From NCBI RefSeq assembly GCF_964204645.1, contig NC_134033.1, forward strand, positions 10,202,231 to 10,266,230: a stretch of 64,000 nucleotides of DNA, read 5' to 3'. Both the position numbers and the translations under genes were made by a program. The notes below the pieces were generated by a model, which saw only the letters and a list, made by a program, of their open reading frames with translations, was not told the DNA's origin and did no database searches. The DNA comes from Tubulanus polymorphus. Lineage: Eukaryota > Nemertea > Palaeonemertea > Tubulaniformes > Tubulanidae. Position 1 is the first letter of the stretch, and each line of letters starts with the position of its first letter. Below, piece after piece: positions 1-11,571 of this stretch.

Positions 1-713
1 AATCCGATCCCACTGCGATGTCAAACATGACATTTCCCTCAAGAATACAAAAAGATACCCAAGATGCAGTCTGGAAAACATTTGATATTGTCGTTCAGAG
101 AATGATTGACCATGGATTCAACAATCAATTCGTATTTCTTGAAATGGTCATTATGGAGGATGGAAGCCAAAAAATTATAGAGGTGAATCATAGGATTGTC
201 ACTGAATGTATACCAATGTCAAGAGCATGTTTCACTGAAGGTGACTGCTTTGATGCGCTGTTGAAAGTCAGTCAAGGGATAGTACCAAACGCACCTACTC
301 CAAACGGTAGAAGTTTCATGGTAGGATATCTTACAACCTATGCCACAGACAGAGTTGACAATCTGATAGATTTCGAAGTGTTGAAAAGCCATCCAGAAAT
401 ACATCTTTGGTTAGATCCACAAGACCAAGTTGAATACCGAGGAGGATCGATTGGTAGTTTTCTTGGATTTGTTTACGTGTCAGCTCCAACTTACAAAGGT
501 TTGTTAACATAACAGATAGGTAAAAAAAACATATAATATAATCACTATTCTAAGAATCACCTACAAAACAATTCAATTTATAAACGTATTGATTAGAAGG
601 AGATGACATTACATCATTTCAATGATTTCATTTCAGAGCAATACGACAAGTTTTTGGCGATAGCGAAAGATGTTCTAAAACAGCCAGAATTTATGTGTAT
701 GGAAATGAATTAG
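1..713 (+). CDS. ATP-grasp-type ligase, 3' end only (partial, runs off left edge)
   Basis: Two exons can be read. The first is open from the window edge to 498 and ends at a GT donor after TYK. The second runs from 637, after a TTTCAG acceptor, to the stop at 711-713. Both junctions are phase 1, so the protein ends in SAPTYKEQYDKFLAIAKDVL and a short tail. The stretch FVFLEMVIMEDGSQKIIEVN is typical of the C-terminal ATP-grasp subdomain, in which the acidic and Asn residues of EVN bind metal and nucleotide. The family includes carbamoyl-phosphate synthase-like and carnosine synthase-like ligases that join a carboxylate to an amine using ATP; the substrate cannot be told here. The last-exon frame is supported by two decayed copies that keep the same xVLKQPE tail. 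The start lies outside the window. Confidence 0.65.
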
Positions 714-1286
714 CTCATCTTCCCTTTTAAATGAATCACTAAAATGTAGATTGAACGTTGAAAACATTCTACGAATAGAGCAATGAACTAGATAATAATG
801 CATAATGTTTATGATACGTTAGATTTTGTGTGAAAGCAGTTCATGAACCTTTGTTTGTTATCGATGGTCACTGCTCCGGTCAGTGACTAAGGTCGTCTAT
901 TGTTTCTACGTACGTAGTCTATCTAACTTCATGGAATAATAATGACCTCATAAGAACGCAGTGGTAATAAATAGATAATCAATGTATTCTACAAAATACA
1001 TGTTGTAACGTGGGAATCAGTATCGATTCCATCTGGACACATTACGTGTACATTTCTTACGCCGTAAAAGCACTAATTCAAACATGATGAAAACTATGAT
1101 CCGAAACGTCAGTGCATTAGACGTTTCATTGCGGGGGTTTAGTACCCACAGTTTGTGAACATTTCGAAAAGCCTACAGTAAAGTTTAACTGTATACAGTT
1201 ACTTATTGTATCGTTATTGCATGTCATCTGTAAAACATTCGTCAAGATATCTATAATCAACGTTTATTTTAAAGATGTATCTAATG
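714..1286. other. non-coding stretch
   Basis: AT-rich DNA downstream of the ATP-grasp stop. I see no coding exon, RNA gene or strong repeat; the first part is presumably 3' UTR. Confidence 0.4.
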
Positions 1287-1462
1287 CAGTGGAACCTCGA
1301 TATAACAAACTCGGATACAACGATTCATCAGATATAACAAATAAAGAATTTCGTCCTGAGAAAGAAAATTTGATTGATTTCATACTTGATTTCATACGAA
1401 CTAACGATTATAACGAACAGATTTTCCGGTCCCGCGAAGTTCGCTGTAACGAGGTTCCGCTG
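1287..1462. mobile_element. short inverted-repeat DNA transposon (MITE), 176 bp
   Basis: The left end CAGTGGAACCTCGATATAAC is an imperfect inverted match to the right end, which reads CAGCGGAACCTCGTTACAGC on the other strand. There is no room for a transposase. CAG ends with a GAACCTCGATATAACGAAC-like terminus suggest a Tc1/mariner (pogo/Tigger-like) derivative, but the expected TA duplication is clear only on the right side (TA after CTG), not on the left (TG). Confidence 0.7.
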
Positions 1463-1540
1463 TAGCAGCTATTGCTATATTACATTAAATTTAATGTATA
1501 ACAGCAAGCTGCTATTACACTCTTTCAATCGTTTCATTCA

Positions 1541-1600
1541 TGTTTTATGAAGATAGCGAGAAATATTCTAAAACAGCCAGAACATTCGATTTGGGAATGA
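1541..1600 (+). pseudogene. remnant of the last exon of the ATP-grasp gene
   Basis: The sequence ATGAAGATAGCGAGAAATAT and what follows reads MKIARNILKQPEHSIWE then stop. This matches the last exon of the gene at 637-713 and the tail of the pseudogene at 6639-6701. No other exon of the gene is found next to it, so it is an isolated duplication scar or what is left of a third copy. Confidence 0.55.
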
Positions 1601-2280
1601 ATTTTTAGTCTATCAAAGCAAGATCTCATTCTTAGGCTTTTTCTGCTGCTTCATACTTTGTTGCTGAAAAATAATTTCATATATTTCTCGAATTTTAGAA
1701 TCACATTTTTATACAATTTAAGAATCACATTTTTATCATTTGAATACAAAAAAATGTGTTTACGTACGTCTTAGTACTACTTTATGGAAAATGGATCATT
1801 TGTGCTTACTTTTCTTCACAAAAAGTGCCGAATGATGCTTTTTGTTTTAATTGCGATACATGTACTCGTGTAATGTTGATCAAATAATCAAAAGGTGAGC
1901 AGTTATTACTTCTTGGCAATTAATTTCCTAGCGCATGAGTTACATAAGTAAAATTTACAAGTTACGTGAGACCCGAGGTAATTGCTACACACCGCACTGT
2001 ATTAGTAAAATATTGATTATCATGATTTATCGTCTGAAAATCATAGGTAATAAAATCGAATTTAAATTTTTCCTTTTATTTTCTTTAAATTATTTGCTTT
2101 AAATTCTTCCTGTGAAACTTGATTCTGCGGCCCAAGTCCGATATACGACATTATAGTGCAACGTGTAGAGATACTTTTGGAGTAAATCGGGGAATTAATG
2201 CGCAAGCTGAAATATATAAAAGCGTAGTAATATGGAACTAAAAGAAGTTCCATGAAAATAGATCCTTGATTGGGGATCAT
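1601..2280. other. non-coding stretch
   Basis: AT-rich sequence with no supported gene, RNA or repeat structure. Confidence 0.4.
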
Positions 2281-2650
2281 ATTTTACAGCTGATGACACG
2301 CGGCACCTTACATACTAGGGTGATGACTCTAAATGACGGTTGACAGATGACACCCAACACACAAGTTAGGTGACGACTCCACAGGACGGTTGACAGCTGA
2401 CACCCTACATAACAGTTAGGTGATGACTGCACAGGACGGACGACAGGTAGACACCCTATACAACAGTAAGGTAATGACTGCACAGAACGGTTAACCGGTA
2501 GACACCCAATACAACAGTTAGGTGATGACTGCACAGGACGGTTGACAGGTAGACACCCTACACAACAGTTAGGTGATGATCGCACAGGATGGATGACAGG
2601 TAGACACCCTCAGTAAGGTGATAACTGTACCGGACGGTTAACGACAGGCC
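2281..2650. repeat. minisatellite, about 51-bp unit, about 7 copies
   Basis: Units share AGGTGATGACTGCACAGGAC followed by GGTTGACAGGTAGACACCC. Clear starts lie at about 2317, 2368, 2418, 2469, 2520 and 2571, giving spacings of 50-51 bp. Units at both ends are degenerate. An antisense reading stays open across it, but only because the repeat has no stops in that frame. Confidence 0.85.
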
Positions 2651-3066
2651 TCTCACCTAGATTCCGTGTGAACGCGTATACTAATCGTCTAGTCTTCTGT
2701 TTCGAGGACATCTTCCTAATTAATTATTCCCAAAAATCAATTGATATAATATTTTATATATCTTTTTAATTATATACTAGCAGGAAACTTGTCTTCGATA
2801 GGTTGGTTGATGTGCAGACATACACATCAGTGAAGACATACAGCAGCGTCACATGTCTATAATATTAAATGATATATTCATGTTCCTTAACAGAGAAACA
2901 GTCTCCCAACTGCCAATGGTATAGTTCACCGATTCCTGAATTGAAGCCTCATAGTAACCCTTAACTCTCGACACGAACACACCCCGAGGCATCAACGTCC
3001 CGTAGACCGCCTCACTACAACAACTCATACTTTTTTACAGGGATAACCCGCTGCCCGTGCACTAGT

Positions 3067-3137
3067 GGGGTCTCCAAACCTTCGGTTTGGTCCCCTAACC
3101 TCTATCTCTAAACCTAACCCGAACCCTAACCCTAATC
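3067..3137. repeat. hairpin plus short interstitial telomere-like tract
   Basis: Positions 3067-3095 form an inverted repeat (GGGG..CCAAACC, loop TTC, GGTTTGG.CCCC). Immediately after it, 3108-3136 is an imperfect CCCTAA array (AACCTAACCCGAACCCTAAC), the complement of the TTAGGG animal telomere motif. A shorter TTAGGG-like piece occurs near 14327. Confidence 0.6.
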
Positions 3138-3140
3138 ATT

Positions 3141-4334
3141 CACATTTTAAACTATGCTAAAAGCCTTCCCAAGGTTATTTAGGACCAACGATTTGTCAAA
3201 TCAACATAAAAAACCACCCTTCCACCAATTTTAATAGCTATCTAGATATATTATATTTGAATGTTATATATACATGCCTCTTTGTGTTTCGAAATGTCGA
3301 TATCATCCGAATCATCCGCAACTTCATAATACGCAATGGATTTATGAGAGACAATGGAAATTATGAAGACAAATAGCAATTAAAGGGGTGGAAAAACTGT
3401 TTTACTTCTGTCAGTGCTGGTTGACGGGTTGACAGGTTGCCACCTGTTCTCATAGTTTACTTTAGGTGTCGACTGTCAACGGTCAACTGCTGTGAACACT
3501 GACCGAATAACGCAGTGTAACTCTACGCACGCACTATAATGTCGTATACTGGACTAGCGCCGATTCTGCTGCTTTACCGGATGCCAATATTTCGCTAAGC
3601 AAATAGTTCTACTAAAGGTTGGCTTGAAAATAGATTTCAAAGGCGGACCGACCTGAGCATTTCTAAGCTTTTATGTTGATACATTTATTCATTTAAAACA
3701 AATCGTGTTGAATAAATAATGTATTGAATTTTACTTGGAAAAATGTCTGTATTCCTTTCATGCCACAAATTAATTTCGTCGAGCAAGGGACTGCAGAACT
3801 ATATGATATTCAATCTAAACTTATGTTTTAAAAATGAGCGCAAATTATCGCAACAATGGGGACCTCGAGGGACCGCCACAAAATGGCGCCGAGAAACTGG
3901 AAACTTCTTTATTATCAGATTTCGTGTATCACATATTACCACCGGAATAAAAGTTTCCTTATCACAGGAACAATACGGACCACTGTGGTGCCTAAACTAT
4001 GAGACACTGTATTACGGATCCGTCCTAAATTCTTCAGATGATATTTCTATATTTTTAGAACTATAATATCCTATGATATAGATAATAATCAATGTAGAAT
4101 ACCAACAGCAACCGGGTGGCCCTCTCACAACGTTAATAGAGACACCCCGACAATCTTCTCTTCTAAAACTAATCCCTTTATAGTAAAGTTACCAGTTAAA
4201 TATAGTTTCAGCTCTGTTTCATGAGTGTGGGAAACTTTCTATGTAAATCTGGCCGCTAATCGTTAAATAGTTCGCCCAGCGCGGTCGTTCAAAGAGTCTG
4301 GCGAGCGAGTATTATGTTAGCTCAGGCAGTCTTT
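3141..4334. other. non-coding stretch
   Basis: No supported gene. One 107-codon plus-strand reading (3743-4066) has no recognisable domain and no sign of splicing or repeat homology, so it is not called. Confidence 0.35.
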
Positions 4335-4681
4335 AGGCGTTTTTATTTAAGCAACTCGTATAAAATCGCTTTATTCCGTCGATTACTGTCACGTGGTACA
4401 AATCGAATCGCCTTAAATAAATGACCCTACTCTCCACAACCGGAACCTCAATTTTCTGCGATTGAAAAAGCCGCCATTTTGTTTTGATCTGTCACCGAAC
4501 GCTCCACTGTCGTAGCAAATCGAATCAAAGCGCTTCGATGAGCGATTTGGTCGCGTTGGGTACTCGCGTTGGCGATTTGGTTAGATAAATGGACGTTGTA
4601 GGCAAATCGTTGTAGGCGCGTTGCTTAAATAAATGGGCGATTCGATCCGTGTTGATTCGAGTTGCTTAAATAAAAACGCCT
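4335..4681. mobile_element. inverted-repeat element (MITE), 347 bp
   Basis: Perfect 24-bp terminal inverted repeats at 4335-4358 and 4658-4681, starting AGGCGTTTTTATTTAAGCAA on the left with its exact complement on the right. The interior carries several short motifs of the type AAATAAATG and CGATTCGAT and has no coding capacity. The superfamily is not clear; no convincing target duplication was seen. Confidence 0.75.
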
Positions 4682-5558
4682 TTTGACGTTATAACTCATG
4701 ACACACTTATCCGTTGCAACCCAAATAAAATAGCTTGATATCGGACGTCATCTAACAGAATCGCCGACGATACGTAATTCAATGTGAAATTTATTTCAAC
4801 ATCGAGAGCTTCACGTGTTTTTTTTTTCTCATAGAACCCGATTCGCAGAACCGTCTGACGCGGAGTGACAGTGTTCTTATTTAGACATGTGCTGTAAAAT
4901 TCGTAATTGTTGAGAATTATCTTAGGTCGATCTATCGTATTTCCAGAAATAAGTTAACGCTTAGGCCACATCGTGTTTTACCAGGCAAATGCGCTCTATA
5001 CCATAGTATAGATCCGTCTATGCACATTTACACTATATATACATTACGCATGTAATGTAATTATTGCGGCGAAAGAAGAAAAATTGACAGCAGCGATGTT
5101 CTTCTTGACTTGGTTTATTCTTTTTCACTAATGCTGGGTCGTCATATCATTACATTTTACACACATTTTACAGCGACTAGTTGAAGATGAATAGCTGATT
5201 GACTCAAAAAACAAAGTAATTAAACTAAGAAATAACCCAATAAACCTACACTACAGATTACAGATACTGTTAACTGAGGTAAACTGATGACATAGCCTGC
5301 TTACCGAAATATTCCCAGCTCCCGGCAATTTTACAGCGAAAAAACGGTGACTAAAAAATTGTATACGTGTCATTACAAAACTAAAACCTCGACATCCACA
5401 CACGCAGGGTAAGCGCCGTGATAAACAGATAATACTAAAATACTTATTACTTGTACTATACATAACAGTAATTACATATTTGCTATTGTTATCCTACACG
5501 AGAAAAAACCACTGCATACAACATGGATGAGAACCTTTAAGGTAAAAATTGGAGTGAT
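4682..5558. other. non-coding stretch
   Basis: No supported gene or RNA. Lies between the MITE and the ATP-grasp pseudogene. Confidence 0.35.
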
Positions 5559-6701
5559 TTGCTACAACTGAAAGATGTAAGAGCGTCTAAAATCTGCATC
5601 GATGGTTTAAGAGAGAATGCGAAGGAATGTCACGAGTTTATGAATATAATTCGTTCAGCAGATGAAGATATATTTGATTTCACAGAGAGATGTATCGATA
5701 TAGTGAAGAATGAACAAATAACTGGTTTGCTAGGACTACGTGATATATTGCGGCTATCATCGGTGCTGCAATCTGTGAAAGGTTACCTCAGATACCTGGA
5801 ACATCATTGAAATCAGTAGCGATCGCTTTACATAAATATTACACTCGTTTGTATTTCGATAAAGAACAAGGTGGAATTGATTATCGATTATTGAGGTATG
5901 ATGCTACCTGCCGAAATACACGATGTTCTCAACCGAGTAGGATTTCCGTGTTTCGTGAAGTCGTACTCGGGCACACAATCAACAGGTGCGATGGAAATCA
6001 AGAGCGTGAATCACTTGCTTGAGAATACCTATGAAGATACCTTGGATACCTATGAAGCTCTCGCGTTGAAAAGCAAATGGGAACGCTTAAATGAGGGTTT
6101 TCTATCTGAAGTAGGGGCTTTATGTCCGGAAGATGCTTTGATAGTAGAAAAATTGATAGACGTTGATGCAAGTGCGTTTGTTACTGTTGATGGGATCGTT
6201 GCTTTTGGTCATATTATTCACTGAGCTATAGTTGATATCAATATTTGGAAGGAGAACCCAGTTTCCCTCTCAAGTCTCTCAGCTGCCCTACTAACATAGC
6301 CGAGCATGCACAGAAGAATATATGGAAATCATTTGATATTGTCCTTCAGAGAATGATTGACCATGGATTCAATAATCAATGCGTCGTAAAAATGTTCATG
6401 TCGTATCGAACCCATAGAATGATAGATTTATTATCATAGAATGTTCAGTGAATCGATGCCACTCATTAAAACCTGCTCGAACGACGGTGACTTGTTTGAA
6501 GCCCTCCTGAACGTAAGTCAGGGAATCGTCCCGCGAACTCCGACTCTGAATGGTAAACGATTTTTGTTAGGAATACCTACGAACATTTACGACGGATAAA
6601 GTGAAAAATCGTATTGATTTTGAAGCAGTGAAGCGACACAAGTTTCTCGAGATAGAGCAAGAGATGTTTTAAAACAACCTGAGCATTCGTTTTGGGAATG
6701 A
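5559..6701 (+). pseudogene. frameshifted second copy of the ATP-grasp gene
   Basis: The reading switches frame several times: an opening block to the stop at 5808-5810, a block from 5807 in another frame (LKSVAIALHKYYTRLYFDKE), then a block from 5898 with GFPCFVKSYSGTQSTGAMEI, which resembles the nucleotide-binding Lys and glycine-rich strand of ATP-grasp proteins. After the stop at 6222-6224 the part homologous to the gene at the left edge resumes in a shifted frame (KSFDIVLQRMIDHGFNNQ, then VSQGIVPRTPTLNGKRF), and the tail RDVLKQPEHSFWE ends at 6701. The NGF-type core is clearly paralogous to 1-713, but the shifts and internal stops mean it cannot make a full protein. It still shows the N-terminal half that the left-edge gene has outside this window. 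Confidence 0.75.
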
Positions 6702-7066
6702 ATTCTATTGCACATCAACATAGGTACCATTATCTTACTGCAGTAACCTTGCACATGTCGTACCTTGTCCCAACTGACAACTAACAATACCTGGGAGATC
6801 ATCACTGGTTATCTGTAGATAAGTTGTAACTGGTATGAACCTTAGCAGAGATAAAATATCTCATACGTGTAAACATGGTGACTGTTAAAGGTTAAAACTG
6901 TTTTTGAAATTCTGTTTGGTTTTCATTCTTTTTGCAGTTGTATAGACGTAATTGATTTTTATAAAGATCAACGAAACAACGATAGATTTAAGTTAGAGAT
7001 AGAGTTATTGCCCCGGACCAAATATCCACAGCTTAAACGGCGCCAAAATTCTATGTACATCTAAGA
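6702..7066. other. non-coding stretch between pseudogene and GT31 gene 1
   Basis: No gene seen. It probably includes the upstream control region of the first galactosyltransferase-like gene, but no TATA box or initiator could be placed with confidence. Confidence 0.3.
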
Positions 7067-7190
7067 CATCTGCTGCAATTAAGATTAACGGGCTGTTGCC
7101 TCAGATAAATCAATTATTAAAATCAGCGTGGTGGATTGCACAGAGCGTTGTTGGAAAGACTATACACGCGTTCGACAATATGTGGCGATG
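7067..7190 (+). other. probable 5' non-coding exon of GT31 gene 1
   Basis: This segment ends at a good GTATGT donor (7191) and resembles 9628-9721, which also ends at GTATGT and lies upstream of the paralogous gene. Shared text includes ACATCTGCTGC and CGGGCTGTTGCCT. Paired with the acceptor TTCTACAG at 7546-7553 it would form a 363-bp 5' UTR intron. The upstream limit of the exon is unknown. Confidence 0.5.
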
Positions 7191-7566
7191 GTATGTAACA
7201 CTACTTTACTCACTCATATAGGCTAACAACGATGCATTATTATTCAAAAAATGAAGTCGATACCAACCGTTCGATGACACATTTATTTTCGGCACAAATT
7301 AAGCAATCTTCACATGGGTATGAATACTTTACCAATCTGTAGCTAAGATAGGGGCACCGCCAACCCCGGCTTATCCTCTGGTGTTAGTATGGCCCAACTT
7401 AACATTGTAGATTATGTTGAATTTCGCTGCAGGATAGATAGAAATACCAGACCTACGTTCTTTATAGTTTCTACAATGACTACAGGATAATCAATAGAGC
7501 TATTAAAGAATGATTTTAATTGAAATGTTTATTCTATATATTTTCTTCTACAGGAAGTCACCGCAC

Positions 7567-8670
7567 ATGTTGAAGATAGTCTTACTGTCGTTGTTAGTGG
7601 TGTTAATCCTTAACTGGTGCTGGCGATTGCCATCATCAGATGGATTAACAGCTGGAAATTCATTGACATATCAAGAGATGAAATCGGGACGAGTTCTTGC
7701 AACAGCACATGACGTGCGGCAGATGCCGTGGGATACCGTAAGCGACACTGTACATGTAGCTGCACCAGTTCAGGGTAATATCACGATTTGTAAACACTCA
7801 GGCGTCATTGATAATTTCTCGTATAAAAAACTCGATTTATCAATATTCACCATCAACTCAAACATCTGCAGCCAGTCACAACGAGGCTCCTCGAATATCA
7901 GTTTTATAATTATCGTCACGACGGCTGTAAATCGACAACCGGAAGTGAGGCAGGCGATTCGTGACACTTGGGGTTCGTGGACGAGAGACCCGCGCATGCG
8001 CGCAGCTGTAGTTTTTCTCGTGGGTTCACCGCACCCCGGACTCGATCCAAGGTTACTCGAGGCGTTGACGAACGAATCACGCCAGTACGGTGACGTCATA
8101 ATGACCGAATTTGTCGATGATTACAGGAATATGACATTGAAATCGATGGCAATGCTACACTGGGTTCAGAAGTTTTGTCCTAACGCACGCTACGTCATCA
8201 AATGTGACGATGACGTATTTGTGAATGTACCCGTTCTAGTGCGCGATTTTCCACCGATGGAAAGCGCCCAAACCGGCATGACGATGCACGGAGTTGTAAT
8301 GTACTCGGAAAAACCGTTCAGAATCGCAGATGACAAATGGTGCGTCTCTGAGCGCAACTTCCCCCAAACAAAATACCCGTATTATTGTCTTGGTCCACTG
8401 TATGCGTTTTCCAGTCGACTGGTGGCGCCACTACTGCGAGCGGCGTATTCGGTAACTTTAATCCCGGTTGAGGATGCGTTTATTTGCGGAATAGTGGCCG
8501 AAAAAGCCGGAATCGAACGTAAAAGTCACAACGAATTCCCTATCGACGTTCACTATTCAATCGCTAGCGATTTTTGTAAGTTTAAAGATAAACAATTCGG
8601 CAGATTGGTTGAAAACGCCGCATGGAAACATGAATATTGGGAAAAATTAAACAGTGACATCGGATGTTAA
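7567..8670 (+). CDS. beta-1,3-galactosyltransferase-like protein (GT31), copy 1
   Basis: A 367-residue type II Golgi membrane enzyme predicted to add a beta-1,3-linked sugar (galactose or N-acetylglucosamine) from a UDP-sugar to glycoprotein or glycolipid glycans. Visible features are: a signal anchor right at the N terminus (MLKIVLLSLLVVLILNWCW), a short stem, then the GT31 blocks IRDTWGSW, VVFLVG, YGDVIMTEFVDDYRNMTLKS, the metal-binding DDD at residues 214-216 inside KCDDDVFVN, KWCVSERNFP, GPLYAFS and the EDAFICGI block. NxS/T sites include NIT, NFS, NIS, NES and NMT. ATG 7567 was chosen because an acceptor (CAG at 7551-7553) lies just upstream and the anchor begins there. The whole coding part is one exon, usual for this family. 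Exact sugar specificity is not readable. Confidence 0.88.
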   Translation: MLKIVLLSLLVVLILNWCWRLPSSDGLTAGNSLTYQEMKSGRVLATAHDVRQMPWDTVSDTVHVAAPVQGNITICKHSGVIDNFSYKKLDLSIFTINSNICSQSQRGSSNISFIIIVTTAVNRQPEVRQAIRDTWGSWTRDPRMRAAVVFLVGSPHPGLDPRLLEALTNESRQYGDVIMTEFVDDYRNMTLKSMAMLHWVQKFCPNARYVIKCDDDVFVNVPVLVRDFPPMESAQTGMTMHGVVMYSEKPFRIADDKWCVSERNFPQTKYPYYCLGPLYAFSSRLVAPLLRAAYSVTLIPVEDAFICGIVAEKAGIERKSHNEFPIDVHYSIASDFCKFKDKQFGRLVENAAWKHEYWEKLNSDIGC

Positions 8671-8929
8671 CGCGATATACTGTCGTGTTATTGCTTCACC
8701 TTATTGTGGTAGAGGTCGTTTGGATATGCAAATATTGTCAATGATTCCCTCTCGTGACACTGTACCTGCAGGTTCACCGCCTGGTGGCACCACCGAAAGC
8801 GGTTCTTGTCGCAATGTTAAAATATGGCAACATCAATCCTGGCAACAAGACAGGCGATAAAAGTTTGCGGCATAGTCGTAATTATGTTATATTCGTTTGT
8901 ATTCGTTAATTGTTACTATATTCGAGCAA

Positions 8930-9245
8930 GCGGTGCGTCGGGCGAGTGGTGAGAGCGTTCGACTCCGGGAAGCCAGTTCGTATGTTCGAATCCCGTACAT
9001 TATCGTATTGTCCCCGAGCATGATTCTTATCCTCATCGCCTCTCTCCACTCATGAATAAATGGGTACCTGTGGCCTGTTATAGATGACGACTCCGTGGCA
9101 CTTATTAGCTGCACCGATGTTACATCTCCCAATCCCAGGGAGAGATGAATGATAAATGGTTATAGAGTTATAGTGGAAGGTTAGGGCTCTGAGCAGCTTC
9201 GCTAGATTAAGCGCTATACATTATATAATATAATAATATATTATA
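8930..9245 (+). mobile_element. tRNA-derived SINE
   Basis: A tRNA-like head with an A-box-like stretch (GCGAGTGGTGAGAGCG, about 8942) and a good B box (GTTCGAATCCC, 8984-8994) is followed by a roughly 200-bp body and an AT-rich tail ending in repeated ATAATATA. It contains AATAAA near 9054, which could serve as a poly(A) signal for GT31 gene 1. Confidence 0.65.
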
Positions 9246-9627
9246 TCTTATTAACATAATATGCTTCGTCGTCGTTTATTCAGGAGGTTGTTGCTTGTCG
9301 GAGTACAATATCCGTCGTACCTGGCTTGGGGTAATAAATGAGGAGACCTCGGATCCACTACGGTTACGACATTATGAAATAGATTTCCACGCTATAAGAA
9401 AACGTTTCCGAAATGTTTCATTGAACAAGTACTGTCAAAGTCCACTATTCCGCTGCCAACTCGTTCGATGCTAAGTGTTCACTCATAACATCAATATTTT
9501 TCAGTGAACAAATCAAATTCAATGGAAATACGCCATCTACAACACTTCATAAAAAATCTATATGTATATGTATGTAGGCCCACATGCGAAATCTTTGGAC
9601 TGAAAGATTTTGTCCTTTGTATCAGAA
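9246..9627. other. non-coding stretch
   Basis: No gene or RNA seen. Presumed upstream region of GT31 gene 2. Confidence 0.3.
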
Positions 9628-9721
9628 ACATCTGCTGCTATAAGACAGGCGGGCTGTTGCCTGAGATTCAATAGCCAGCGAAATCATCGCAGACTGAAGG
9701 AATACTGCTCAAAATTTGGTG
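9628..9721 (+). other. probable 5' non-coding exon of GT31 gene 2
   Basis: Resembles the segment upstream of gene 1 (7067-7190), including ACATCTGCTGC and CGGGCTGTTGCCT, and ends at a GTATGT donor at 9722. The matching acceptor would be TTTGCGCAG just before 11679, leaving an intron of about 1.96 kb that contains the foldback element. Confidence 0.5.
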
Positions 9722-9938
9722 GTATGTATGCAGTCATAGATTGATTCAATGCAGACGTAGATATTTAACTATTTCGATATGTATGCCAAGTACAAGTGTT
9801 AACAGACGGGTTTGCTAAAACTGTTCTCTCCATTCCGTCCCCTCCTCATCCGACGGACGTTGTGACGCCGCTGTAAACAATACTTTCCTCTTTGTTCTCA
9901 TAAACCCAACCCCTCGAAGAAATAGTATGCGCATTATA

Positions 9939-11571
9939 GCTGCGTTCACACTAGGAGTTCAGTACAGTACTAAGCGTTAACACTTGGAAATTATTCGAGG
10001 TCTATTCGCGGCTAATTCAGTTCCGTACTGAAATACGCGGCTTAATAAGCGCAGTATGTGATTCCGCACCGAAAACTATGGTGGCTGATAAGGGCCATCA
10101 AAATATTTCCAGACAAAAAATAATTTTGTCATGAAAAATAATTTTCCACCGAAAAATATTTTGTGGGTGAAAAATATTTCGTGAGTGAAAAATATTTCGT
10201 GAGTGAAAATAATTTTCCATCGAAAAATATTTCGTGAGTTAAAATAATTTCGTCATGAAAAATAAATTTCCATCGAAAAATATTCGCGAATGAAAATAAT
10301 TTCGGTGTGAAAAATAAATCGCCTTCAAAATATTTTTTGTGAGTAAAAATATTTCCATCAGAAATATTTTCCTATGTCTCAAAATATCTTTGCTGTAAAA
10401 ATAATTTCGGGTTTTCCCGTTTTCACGCAGCAGTGTTTGTACCGTCAAGTACGTAGTGTGTATGTAGTGTGTTGAACGGGACATCAAGTAAAAGATGTCT
10501 TAGTTTTCGATCCTACGGCTACAGCAACTTGTATCCGTTATTTTTGCCCTTTTGTTGATATGAGGAGTCCATTACATTGACAAAATGGTTATTTCTAGAT
10601 GGACCGGAGGAATCAAAATCAAGAGCCCTAATTTAATTTGATTTTGACTGTACAAATTTTTGGCCCTAATTTGTGTTCACATGGACTCGATGACGGCACC
10701 ACCATCCCATCCTTCCTAACGTTAGGTCACAAGGATTCGTCACGACATTTTCGGATCAAAACCAATGCTCTACCCAAGTACTCTGATTTTACATGAGAGC
10801 TGTGCGGTATACCCTGTGTAGTTCATGCACGCAGTGATACTATACTTGGGGCTAGTAGCGTGGATGAAATAAGTTCAAGTGAGACAGTTCAATCGACAAG
10901 CGCGCGCGCACACGCGTGAAGTAGCGGAAAAACCCACAATTATTTCTTACACAGCAAAAATATTTTAGTATCGGAATATATTTTGAAGGACGGCGATTTA
11001 TTTTTCATAGCAGAACTATTTTTGCTCAGCATATATTTTGAAGGCGATTATTTTCATGAGAAAATTATTTTCGCTTACGAATATATTTTGATGGAAATTT
11101 ATTTTGCATAGCGGAATTATTTTCACTCACGAAATATTTTTCGATAGAAATTTATTTTTCATGAAATTATTTTCATTCACGAATATTTTTCGATGGAAAA
11201 TAATTTTTATGACGAAATTATTTTCACTCACGAAATATTTTTCGATGGAAATTTATTTTTCATGACGAAATTATTCTTATGTCAGAATATATTTTCATGG
11301 CCCTTATCAGCCACCATAGAAAACCCGAGCACAGTACGGAATTGAACTGGCCGCGTATTTGCCGTTGTGTGAACGCAGATTCGGCGCTTAGCTAGCCGCG
11401 TATTTACACTCCCCTCTATCGGAACACCAGGTGACTACTATAGTGGGCTTAGTAAGTGCAGAATTGCCGACTTGCCGTGTGACGTTTGGCTGTGTAAGCG
11501 CCGTATTTTGGTGAATTTGGCACCAAAGAAGTACGGAACTTCATTAGCGCCGCATCTAGTGTGAACGCGGC
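9939..11571. mobile_element. foldback DNA transposon, 1,633 bp, with 5-bp target duplication
   Basis: The ends are imperfect inverted repeats (left GCTGCGTTCACACTAG; right end complementary, CTAGTGTGAACGCGGC). They are flanked by the direct repeat TTATA at 9934-9938 and 11572-11576. Inside, GTGGCTGATAAGGGCCAT (10080) and its complement ATGGCCCTTATCAGCCAC (11297) bound two AT-rich arms built from tandem AAATATTT/AATAATTT motifs with CGTGAGTG or its complement. The two arms run in opposite directions, so the element could fold into a long hairpin. No transposase is visible. It sits in the 5' UTR intron of GT31 gene 2. Confidence 0.85.

Noticed and set aside
1217-1465. 82-codon plus-strand reading
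   Set aside because: Most of it falls inside the 176-bp inverted-repeat element, including its end at the right terminus.
2277-2585. 102-codon minus-strand reading with a repeated CCxGCLPV pattern
   Set aside because: The apparent protein repeat is only the 51-bp minisatellite read in a frame without stops (51 is divisible by 3); the frame breaks where units are 50 bp.
8930-9000. Possible tRNA gene at the B box GTTCGAATCCC
   Set aside because: The acceptor and anticodon stems do not pair and a long SINE-type body follows; better read as a SINE. The same holds for 18155-18245 and 55098-55142.
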